A stretch of 64,000 nt of DNA from Meconema thalassinum (Eukaryota > Arthropoda > Insecta > Orthoptera > Tettigoniidae), in assembly GCA_946902985.2 (NCBI GenBank), contig OX336397.1:188546813-188610812 (forward strand). The letters are read 5' to 3'. The notes below the pieces were generated by a model, which was given only the letters and a program-made list of their open reading frames with translations, searched no databases and was not told the origin of the DNA. Positions 32,643-42,178 of the stretch are shown here, piece after piece (within the stretch, counting starts at the first letter, position 1; the number at the start of each line of letters is the position of its first letter). The position numbers and the translations under genes are program-made.

Positions 32643-35040
32643 AACAAGTAGTTCCGTGACGAATTAAAGAGCCTACTTTTCTTAAAATGTAAGTATCATG
32701 CCAATCTATATAGACCTATCTGCAATAATGACGATTTTAAGTTGCTAATACCAACATTCCTAAGTACTGCAGTTTGTAATACACCTAAAATAATGTAGCC
32801 TAATACAGTAATTTACTACAATTGGCAGCCCTGGTGACTCTGAATATATTCTTAGCACCATCTATTAAGGTATAGAATGCACGTACAAAATTAGGTTGAA
32901 ATCTAATGGATAGTATGGACGTTACATGCAGTTTGATATTGGATTTATCAGTGCGCGTAAAATCATGTTGGGAACAATGTCATGTATGTGATGCTCAGAA
33001 TTAATCTGAAATATTACGATCTATTATATTGCAAATTGGTAATAATTGTTAGTTTCAATTTTTAATTACATGTAACTTCTATACTATCAGAAAGCTTAGA
33101 ATCATGTTGGCAGCACTGAGGTATATTAGATACTCCAAATTAATCTAGGAAGTCAGGTACTATACGTGAGCAAAGTTTAGAGCTGAAGGCTTGCATATAT
33201 TTCTGATATATTGATATTAGGATTAAACAAATAGAGATAACATTTATTAACAGTTGGCAGCCCTGCTGGTTCCTACGAATACGCATAGTCATAACTGTTA
33301 TGGTACACAAAGCACATACGAAATTTGGTTGAAATCCATTTGTTAGTATAGAAGTTATATGCATTTAAAACTTGACCTATCAGCAGGCTTAGAATCGTGT
33401 TGGCAGCACTGATGTATATAAGTTACACCGAACTTGGGTAGAATATCAGGTACTATACGTGTGCAAAGTTCAGAGCTGTTGACTTGCATACTTTCTAATA
33501 TATTGACATTAGGGTTAAAACGTCGTGAGAGCATTTATTAACAGTTGGCAGCCCTGGTGGCTCTTTAGAATACGCACAGTCAGGGGCGGCTCCTGATTAT
33601 CAGTTTAGGGTGGGCCAGATGATACTATTGTTGTTTCATATTAAATATTGTTTTATATTTGGCATTCATTATTGCCAATATTGCCATTATCATAATTCCA
33701 CACAACACAACATTTGAAACAAGTTTTAATAAATAGTTGATGCATTAAAAACTGTATTCAGATGGCTCATTATTTATAAATACTGTATATTCTCTCCTGT
33801 GCTTGGATGAAGCAAACTTATCTATCAGCTTGGTTGATGAGGTCGTAATTATTTAATTTCTAACTTTGTGTTCAGAGCTATATAAGAAAATGGATTTGTT
33901 AATAAAAATCCCACTTTCATTTTCCTATGTCGCATATAATCGACACATTAAATAACTACCTACCGTGCCACAAAAGTTAAAAACACATTTATACAGTAGA
34001 AACTAACTTCAGACAACTGAAAATGTATCAATATAGCTTTGTCTAATGTCAGAGAGCTGTGAACAATGACTGAATACCTGTTGACGGGCGTGGGGTGGGG
34101 TGGACCCTTCTCCCGTAATTAACAGAGACAGAAGCAGGAAGTGAAATGAAGAGATCTTCTGTTTCTCTTCAAAGCAAAGCTATGGGCCCAATCTGCTGGC
34201 CCTTGAAGAAAATTCGCTTCATTGCACTGAAGAATTCGCGTGCAAGACAGTGCTATGTCCACTGTTTCCTCACCTGGCCCATCAAGCCAGATACTTTACA
34301 TGGGACTTTCTGTGGACCGGCCCTCGCTATGACGATACGCCTTACGAGACCGTCAGGATCTTAACCAAGGGATGAGTTATTTATAACGAATTCTCTTTAG
34401 AGATTCTAGAGGAGTAAAATACATATTTTAAGTTGAGTAACTGCAATATAAAATAATTTTAAAAAACATTAATTAAACAAATTCTTTGCAATCCTGCCTA
34501 ACGGCCTTGGGTGCGCAGGGCCCATTCGGACCTTAATGACGCACCGTCCCTGCACAGTCATATGTGTTGTAGTGCACATAGTACATACGAAATTTGGTTG
34601 AAATTAAATCGATAATATAGAAGTTACATGCATTTAGAAATTGGACCTACCGGGAGGATTAGAATCATATTGGCAACATTGGCATGTATGAACTTCGGAA
34701 AATCAATCTGGAATATTATTATCTATAAGTGTGCCAATTTTGGAATAGTTCGCATGCATAACTTCTGAGATATACAACATAGAGCTCAAACTTCAATTGC
34801 GATTTTTCAGCAGATGGAAACACTAACGTTGATTTCAAATATGGTCATGAGATATTCAGATATAAATCTTTACACTTACCAAATTTGGTTTTGATAGCTG
34901 CAGCCGTTTAGGAGTTGATAGGGGGGGGACAAACACAGCCAGACAGACAGAAGGACAGACAGACAGACACACATTTTCCCGGATTGATCTCATAAGTCTA
35001 CTTTTTCCTCATTTTTGCAAAATGTGAAAAGTAGGCTAAA
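32643..35040 (-). mobile_element. Helentron/HINE-like element, copy c, interrupted by hAT
   Basis: Reverse orientation. The 3' end AACAAG (32643-32648) is next to AGTTCCGTGACGAATT. Tandem units of about 291 bp show CATTTATTAACAGTTGGCAG at 33241 and 33532. The 5' part carries the (CAGA)n microsatellite near 34940 and the terminal hairpin CTACTTTTTCCTCATTTTTG...GTGAAAAGTAGG (34998-35034). Without the inserted hAT (33582-34551 plus one 8-bp duplication) it is about 1.42 kb, like copies b and e. Confidence 0.75.
33582..34551 (+). mobile_element. Non-autonomous hAT element, 970 bp
   Basis: Ends AGGGGCGGCTCCT and, inverted, AGGGACGGTGCGT. A perfect 8-bp duplication GCACAGTC lies at 33574-33581 and 34552-34559. 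The 8-bp size and AGGG(G)CGG ends fit the hAT superfamily. No transposase is evident; a 72-codon frame at 34146 has no motif. Inserted into HINE copy c. Confidence 0.88.
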
Positions 35041-35578
35041 AATGAGATGGTGTGTGTCTGTGTGTGTGTATGTCTGTTACTCAATCACGCAAGAACCACT
35101 GGTCCGATTTAAATGAATTTTGCATGGATGTAGCTGATTTACCAGGCTTACATATAGGCTAATTTTGATTTCGATGCTTTGCACTATTTAAAAATGGCGA
35201 CTATTTTCATATTTCCATTTCTAATAAAAAGAGAACGCTACGAAATAGCAAACTTGTGATGGCACTACGAGCTTTAGAATTTAATTTTCTATCCGAAAGG
35301 TCCTTATCACTTTTCGTGTATCTCCAACGGTTAGCGAGTAAAACCTAAATATGTAGGGGATTTTAAAACACGGTCAACGCCGACCGATGTTAGTCTATGT
35401 TAGTCTCTACATGAACTGTTTTATTTATAGAGTTAGTTTGTGGGGTCCGAAACTAGACGTGATTTTGAGTCTAATTTTATACTCTTTGTGCCAGTTATTG
35501 TATGTGAGTATTTGGATCTTCATGCTATTTCACAATGTTACAGTATATCACTATCATAATACTACCATACTAATATTT
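35041..35578 (+). mobile_element. HINE-like element of a second subfamily, copy d (3' truncated)
   Basis: Begins with ATGAGATGGTGTGTGTCTGT, a TG-rich microsatellite, then CAAGAACCACTGGTCCGATT, AAATGAATTTTGCATGGATG and AAAAATGGCGACTATTTTCA. This is the same order as the other copies after their 5' hairpin. The hairpin itself is the one belonging to copy c next door, read from the other side. No CTTGTT end; copy e starts directly after it. Confidence 0.5.
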
Positions 35579-35809
35579 AACAAGAAGTTCCGTGACGAAC
35601 TAAAGAGCCCACATTTGTTAAAATTTAAGATTCATGCCTATGATTAATCTATTTGGATCTATCTAGAATAATGACGACATTAAGTTCATAATATTGAAAT
35701 TTCTAATTAGTTCAAAATACTGTATACCTGGCATAATGCAGCCTAATAGAGAACTGTAGTTGGCAGCTCTGGTGACTGAATATATTCTTAGTTCCTTCCC
35801 TTAAGGTAC
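35579..35809 (-). mobile_element. HINE-like element, copy e, 3' part
   Basis: AACAAG and AGTTCCGTGACGAACT mark the 3' end on the minus strand. The sequence is homologous to the 3' part of copy b. It breaks at GGTAC where the Gypsy LTR begins and resumes at 47577. The GTAC at 35806-35809 is the left target duplication of the Gypsy insertion. Confidence 0.75.
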
Positions 35810-38802
35810 TGTGCCCGTTTCCCCGACGTCACGTTGGCCCGGCGATTTCAACGAGAAACCGAAGAAGGGACACAAGCGATACAAAAAAGAAATAAGTCCA
35901 GGAAATATTTGTCCAATAAAAGAAAACCAAGCAACTAGCTCGGGCAGGCAAGAGATCGAATATCTCGGGTCGATTAAAGGGAGAGGCATGCAAGGTTCAA
36001 CAGGACAAATACTTCACAAACAAGAAAAAGGAAAAAAAAGGTATCACTGACTCGGGAGAAGTTCCAAACTACAGGAATAACCAGAACTTGAAAAATCGAG
36101 ATCCTAAATTTATTTTTGAGCAGACGGACAAAAAAAAATTAACACTCCTATTACTCTCTGGATATTAATAGTTTGGGATCATAAAAATCCATAATGTCCA
36201 TCAATGTCATTGAGCTACCCTGTTTGACTTAATTAGGGAAGTACTCGCAAAAGAAATGATTAGAGTTCAAGTGTTCGATGATTAGCTGAATAATAATGAT
36301 TTAAAAAAAAACACTTCACTTTCACTTTCAGCTTCTAAAAGAAGAAAAATTAGAAAAAAAATCACTATACATTTTTCCTTCCCATGAATGTTAACTGAAT
36401 TAATAATTTACACATAAATTATTCACACATTTCTAATATTTACAGACTTACGATTGTCAATGATGACTGTCAATCAATTTAATTTGACTAAATGAACTTG
36501 TGGAATGAAATTATAATTATTAATTTCTATCAACATAATTTAAAGTTTCCTTATGGAAATTACATCAGCTATAAATAACAATAACTTGTTATAGCCGCAC
36601 AATAACTGGCTTTAAATGACATCCTAATCCCTCATATAATTTTCAAATCATTAGCTGAGTTTATCATATCCTTATGGGATCAATTTAATTATTCAGATTT
36701 GCGATATTATAACTTTTAGCACATATTAAATTAAGATACAAATGATTCACCTGTGATCTGCAGGAATTATTAATTTTAAATTGACCAGCACTAGTAACTC
36801 TGATAACATTGCATTTATCATGACGATTAATTGAACAGTAATGCAGTAACTGCCATTGCACTGTTTTCCACCGTTGGAACTACTTAATCTAATTACAAAT
36901 ATAAAGCACATTCTAATTCCATTGAACCTAGGACTGCATAAGCCCCTATACATCCTGGCATAATCATAATCATTTACTCTATCCTCGAAGAAATTTATTA
37001 ATTGATTTATTAATCGTATTAATAAGTTGGAATGGTATTTCTCATGTCCAACAGTTGCCACCATAAAACCACTATAAAGTGTCTACAACTCATAATTCAT
37101 TGTGCTTATACTCAAAGTGCAGTTCCAAAACCATTTGACATAATGACAAATAATCCTCAAATTATTATAAACTCTCGTGATCTGCATTGCTAAATCTGGT
37201 CAAAATTTCCCTAATGTGACTGAGCATCATAGGCTTTGTATTCTTGTGCAATCTGAATTAAATTACTGTAAAGTCTAGGATCATAGATCATGAACCATAA
37301 TTATAATTTCAATGCCATAAATTAATGAATATGCTACAATCATTACCGCTGCAAAAAGTCAAACGTTCCGTTTGCAATCGCTTTCATGGTAAAAATCGCC
37401 ATGAGAAAAAAAAAATCACAACTTTAGAATTATTAAATATAATAAAACAAAATAATTATTAAATATCGGAATTTATGTGTGTGAAAGATCTCAATATCTT
37501 GAAAATAATTTGCTCTCTAAGTTTGGAAATTCATTCGAAATATATTTTAGCCTCCTGGAAGAAAGAACAAAATTAAATCATGGTGTTGGTTTGCCCTAAA
37601 TGTTCAGAAGAGTGTGTTGTGAATATATGCCCAAGTTGACGATGAATGTGTTTCCCATATTTTCCCACGACGAGTTAATCTTGATTCTGTTCTTTAATTT
37701 GCAAGATCGGCGTTTGAGAAACTCGTTTAACGCCAACATCATCGTAATGCCTGGTCTATAGTGTATTCATCCTCTCCGAATCCCGGATTCGTCCTCACCA
37801 TCAAGTTTCCCTATTAAATGCTTAAGCCATTATCTTGAAGTATATGAAAAGTTCCATAAATGTTCCCATATTCTTATTCTTGAGTGAAAGTATCATAGTG
37901 GATGACATCAGACACCCCCTAAAAAGAATTAGGTGTACGCCACTGCTGAAGAAATGTTCCAAGTATTTCACTGATATGGAATGGACGATGTTGTTTCGAT
38001 ACTGTTAATAATTTATTAATGCTCTTGCTGGCAATCCAGTTATTTCTTGAATGTATTGTATTGTATTATGTTGAATAAGATGCAATTACTATTGTAGAAA
38101 TGTTCAACTATATGCAGGGTTTCGTAGCACGACAAGGTCTGCTATTGTATCGTGTGCTTTAACATGTTGCATATTAATGTCTCCGTATTCTGGCGTTCCA
38201 CGGTCAATTTGTCAAGTCCGATTTGTAGCTGTGTTAATGTGTTCACTTGATAAAAATACAGTTTCTACTTACATCAGCCTCTTGGAGAAATCACTAATTT
38301 TAATTTTACCTGTCACTCGTAAATAAGTTATATCAAGTACCGGTATTTCACAAGCAAATTGTAATGCTAATATCATAGTGTGGACACACGCTTCCCGAAG
38401 GTAGAATGATCGTCTCCGCGCACATGTGTTTAAATCAGCAATAGAACATACTAGAAAGGAATGATCCCTCCGCACGTGATACACATAGCACACCGGTTGC
38501 CCTGGTCACCTGATCCGTAGGAGTGTGGGGAGTTTCCACCCCTCTTCTATTGCGTCATGACCTGTCAAAGCCGATAGGAGTTGAAGATATTCCACACTCA
38601 CTTGTGCTAAATTTTAGCTCAATGCCATAAGGATGGGTCCATTTAGCAGCTAGAATAATAAGAAGAATGTTTCTTTAGCTCTGGGTCTGCTACAAACACA
38701 TGCTGGAATACATTACAATTTGTTACATTCATTAACCACTTCCAAGGTTGCTTTACGAATCTCGGCAATTACAGATCACCAACATGGTGGATTTCGGTCA
38801 CA
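35810..38802 (-). mobile_element. Gypsy 3' LTR, 2993 bp
   Basis: Read on the plus strand it begins TGTGCCCG and ends CGGTCACA, so it has TG...CA ends. It matches 44584-47576 along its full length with roughly ten differences by eye (e.g. GTTTCC/GATTCC, CACCAAC/CACCTAC, one T more or less in two runs). The element reads on the minus strand, so this is its 3' LTR. At about 3 kb it is far longer than the usual 0.2-1 kb. Minus-strand frames of 105 (36747-37064) and 74 codons (38269-38493) show no domain. Confidence 0.97.
38267..38272 (-). promoter_or_regulatory. Splice donor in Gypsy LTR (3' copy)
   Basis: GAT|GTAAGTAG on the minus strand; the identical site is at 47041-47046 in the 5' LTR, where it could act in the transcript leader. 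Confidence 0.4.
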
Positions 38803-38816
38803 TGTTCCCCTCTCCT
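38803..38816 (-). promoter_or_regulatory. Gypsy polypurine tract
   Basis: AGGAGAGGGGAACA on the minus strand abuts the 3' LTR. This is the expected primer for plus-strand DNA synthesis. Confidence 0.85.
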
Positions 38817-38901
38817 GTTTTTTATAAGTTTTTGGTCAGAGAACTTATAAAACATCATTATGCTAAGATTATGTGAAGAAATCAAACATGTCTGTCCAGA
38901 A

Positions 38902-41634
38902 CTAATTCTCAGGTTTGAAATATTTTCTGAGATTTCCAGCGTTGTAGTTTCCAATCACTCGGTCAGTGTGTATTTCTGCCAAACGATAACTGTTGTTGCC
39001 GAAAACTCTTACAATCTTTACTGGACCATAATAAAGCTTAGCGAATTTGTTATAGACTCTCATGGGTAAGTTGGATGATACTGGTCTCCTTATCAAGACT
39101 AAATCGTTTTCCCGTAGAGGTTCTCTGAATTTTCTTCCTGCCTGTCTTTTCTTTCTCTTTTCGGCGTGGCGTTCCAAGCTCTCTCTAGCCATGTCAATGC
39201 GCGTGGGAATTGATTGAATTATTTCCGGTGCTGTGGAAATAATTCCATCCCATACTCTCTCTGGTTTACGTCCATAATGTAACATGTATGGCACTTGCGA
39301 TGTACTTTCATGTATTGTCGAATTAAGGCTTTCTTCAATGATGGGTATAACCTTCATCCATTTATCATGATTATCCGAACAGTAAAGTCGACAGAATTTT
39401 CCAATTTCAGACATTATTCTTTCTGCAGGATTTCCTTCAGGATATCTGATAGTATTGAGGATGTGCTTTACATTTAGCCTTACCATTGCCTGCTGAAATT
39501 CTTGACTTGTGAATCGGCTCCCATGATCACTTAATAAGAATTCAGGTGTGCCGGCTTCTTTGAAAACACAATTCTCTAGCCGTCTAATGATATATCGCGA
39601 TGTAGCCTTCTGAATCGGGTGCAACATTACCAGTTTAGAGAATACATCTATTGTAACCAAGATGTACTGGTTTCCTCTAAATGATCTTAGAAGTGGGCCA
39701 TAAATGTCCGTCGCATATAACTCTCTCGGTCGGGACGGAATTATAGCAATCGGTGGTTCCTTAGCAAGCTTCGAAATGTATTTGCTCCGCTGGCAATTAT
39801 CGCAGGACCTTATAACCTTACGTATGGTTTCCCTCATACAATTCCAAATGAAAGCTTCTTTAGCTGCGTGCAGAGTCTTGTCCAGTCCGGAGTGTCCCGT
39901 TGAACGATGGACTAGCCAGATTACTTTATTAACAAGTTTTGGTGGTAAGACTGTTCTCAACTTCGTATGATCCTTGTCCGCATATTTCATGACAATGTCT
40001 CCCACGATGTGGTATTCTCCCGCTTGTCTCGAAGTTGGGATGAAATTCGGATCATGCTGGTCCATTCTCTTCTTTAGGAAACGATACATGTTTCTCAAGG
40101 GTTCACATCTCTTCTGTGATGCTGCGATTCTTCTAAGTTTATGTAACGTATCCGCATCTTCCGGAACAACCTCAATCAAGTGTATGTCTTCCCCACAAGG
40201 ATTACGACTTAGAACATCGGCTAATATGTTTAATTTGCCAGATCGATGAACTATATCCACGTTAAATTGCTGCAAGAATAAGGTCCATCTGGTAATTCTA
40301 TCATTAGCGAGGTCTGTTTTCAACATGAATTGCAAAGCTTGATGGTCGGTGATTATTGTGACTTTGTACCCTATCAGTATCTTTTTCCAAGTCTGTAAAG
40401 CATATATGGCAGCTAATGCTTCCAATTCTGTCACAGTGTAATTGGCTTCATGGCTTTTAAGTTTGCGGCTGGCAAATGCAAGATAGTGATGTTTTCCCTC
40501 GGCATCCATTTGATACAATACAGCACTCACACCAATCTTTGACGCATCCGATTCTATGAAGAAATTCCGAGAGAAATCGGGGTATTCCAATTTAATATGA
40601 TCAACCAGCATTTGTTTAGCTCTATCAAACGCCTCACTACATGCTTCGCTCCATTTCCATTTATTGTTTAATTTCAACAAATTCTGGAGTGGTGCCATCA
40701 CCTCCGTATAGTTAGGACAGTGCGTCGAAAAGAATTGACACATTCCTAAGAATTGTCTAACTTGACGTACTTTCTTCGGTTGAGGAAATTCCGCAATTGC
40801 CTGAATCTTCGTAGGATTAGGCCTATATCCCTGTCCGTCGATGATGTGACCTAAAAACTTTATTTCAGTTTGAAAAAAACTGCATTTGTCACTGTTGACT
40901 TTGAAGTTGGCTGCTTTCAAATTATCAAACAATAATCTGAGGTGTTGCAAATGTTGTTCCCCGTCTGTAGATGCAATTATTATATCGTCTATGTAACATA
41001 TCACATTCGCTTTGACTTCTTGTTTTAGGTTGGAATCCAATGCTCTTATCATCACAGGACCACTGTTCTTTAAACCGAAAGGCATTCTCTTGAAAGCATA
41101 GGTTATGTTATTAAATAGAAAACCAGTGTATTTGCGGCAATTTTCAGATAACGCTACGTGATAAAATGATGAAGTCAAATCGATGGTAGAAAAATATGTT
41201 TTTCCTTCAAATTTCCTCAGAATTTCCCGAATTTTTCGAGGTCTGTCATGTTCCAAGAGCAGACGTTCATTCAATCCCCTCGCATCCAGACATAAGCGTA
41301 TTTGTCCATTCGCCTTTTGCACAACCGCCAGTGGATTTAGGAAAGGCGTGGGCATTCGACAAATGATGTCATCATCTTCCATCTTCTGGATCATGTCTTC
41401 AACTTCAGCTTGCCACTTTTCCGGAATCGGATATAATTTCTTTCGATAAGGAGTAGCATCTGTTAACTGGATTTCATACTCAAAATTCTTAACTAGTCCA
41501 GGTTTGCTATTGAAAATATCATCATATTCCTCTAATAAATCATTCAACTTCTGTTGAGTTTCTGGATTGATTTTTCCTCCTATATTCCTATGCTCTGTTT
41601 CCACTGAATTGATTATTTCATCCATAACATCCAT
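38902..41634 (-). CDS. pol: Gypsy Pol: RT, RNase H, integrase
   Basis: 910 codons from ATG 41634; the frame also extends upstream to overlap the protease end. Reverse transcriptase about residues 60-260: catalytic FSTIDL (Asp 152) and YIDDI (214-218). RNase H about 340-475: Asp in FIESDAS, Glu in ELEALAA, Asp in ITDHQAL and in LADVLSR. Integrase: zinc-binding H-x4-H (HRSTGH, 576-581) with CDNC (611-614), then catalytic Asp (YATDIYG), Asp (LLSDHGSRF) and Glu (GNPAERI). There is a C-terminal basic region but no chromodomain. All key residues are present and the frame has no stop, so this protein looks functional. It acts in the element particle and then on host DNA. Confidence 0.96.
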   Translation of the reverse strand: MDVMDEIINSVETEHRNIGGKINPETQQKLNDLLEEYDDIFNSKPGLVKNFEYEIQLTDATPYRKKLYPIPEKWQAEVEDMIQKMEDDDIICRMPTPFLNPLAVVQKANGQIRLCLDARGLNERLLLEHDRPRKIREILRKFEGKTYFSTIDLTSSFYHVALSENCRKYTGFLFNNITYAFKRMPFGLKNSGPVMIRALDSNLKQEVKANVICYIDDIIIASTDGEQHLQHLRLLFDNLKAANFKVNSDKCSFFQTEIKFLGHIIDGQGYRPNPTKIQAIAEFPQPKKVRQVRQFLGMCQFFSTHCPNYTEVMAPLQNLLKLNNKWKWSEACSEAFDRAKQMLVDHIKLEYPDFSRNFFIESDASKIGVSAVLYQMDAEGKHHYLAFASRKLKSHEANYTVTELEALAAIYALQTWKKILIGYKVTIITDHQALQFMLKTDLANDRITRWTLFLQQFNVDIVHRSGKLNILADVLSRNPCGEDIHLIEVVPEDADTLHKLRRIAASQKRCEPLRNMYRFLKKRMDQHDPNFIPTSRQAGEYHIVGDIVMKYADKDHTKLRTVLPPKLVNKVIWLVHRSTGHSGLDKTLHAAKEAFIWNCMRETIRKVIRSCDNCQRSKYISKLAKEPPIAIIPSRPRELYATDIYGPLLRSFRGNQYILVTIDVFSKLVMLHPIQKATSRYIIRRLENCVFKEAGTPEFLLSDHGSRFTSQEFQQAMVRLNVKHILNTIRYPEGNPAERIMSEIGKFCRLYCSDNHDKWMKVIPIIEESLNSTIHESTSQVPYMLHYGRKPERVWDGIISTAPEIIQSIPTRIDMARESLERHAEKRKKRQAGRKFREPLRENDLVLIRRPVSSNLPMRVYNKFAKLYYGPVKIVRVFGNNSYRLAEIHTDRVIGNYNAGNLRKYFKPEN

Positions 41635-41675
41635 ATTTCCAAACTCCCATACTACGCCTTCACGAGCCTCTTCTT

Positions 41676-42178
41676 TCAGTCCCTCGGTGGAAGTAAAATA
41701 TATATATATCGGTTCTTCATATCAATGACCAGACCATTGTCAGATATGAAATCAACTCCGATTATGATATCGAAATTTGAATTTGATAAGACTAGGAAGA
41801 TGTGTTGTATCTTCCTTCCAGCAAGTTCCATTTCTAACATTACCTGTTGTTTACATTTAATTATCCTGTCAGGGATAACTCCTCTAATCTTTACAGTTGA
41901 TGCCGGAAGAATGTCAAGTTTTCCTTTTGACTGGAGCAATTCCAGACATGACTGTGATATAATAGAAACCATGGCCCCTGTGTCCACTAACGTCTTTATT
42001 TGGCATCCCATTATATTTAAAGAAATAGTCGGTAATTCATGTCTGATCCCTCGGCGTACTTCTTCATTTTCAAATATGAGGTCTTCATCCTTTATTTCGT
42101 ATACTTCCTGAATTTGTACAATGTCCGAGTTGATTAGAATTTCATTACCTATTGTTGATTGGACGTTTTTTTTTCATG
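41676..42178 (-). CDS. pro: Gypsy aspartic protease
   Basis: Retroviral-type aspartic protease that would cleave Gag and Pol. The frame is open from the A9 run overlapping the gag end (no ATG needed if reached by frameshift). The first ATG is at 42011. The active-site motif is LVDTGAMVSIIS, and the second conserved strand is FDIIIGVDFISDNG. The residues upstream of the ATG (EVYEIKDEDLIFENEEVRRG region) form a linker. It ends at 41676. The pol frame is shifted by -1 relative to it, and the pol frame is open back into the protease end, so a second frameshift or re-initiation is needed for pol. Confidence 0.88.

Noticed and set aside
28797..35040. A 6.2-kb foldback transposon with 1.4-kb inverted ends
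   Set aside because: The inverted repeats are two complete HINE-like elements in opposite orientation, each with its own 5' and 3' ends. Other copies occur alone, and no shared target duplication or cargo gene was found.
36747..37064. 105-codon frame in the Gypsy LTR (also at 45520-45837)
   Set aside because: No motif, AT-rich random-like sequence. Identity in both LTRs follows from recent duplication, not selection.
38269..38493. 74-codon frame in the Gypsy LTR (also at 47043-47267)
   Set aside because: No domain. Kept only as context for the splice donor at its end.
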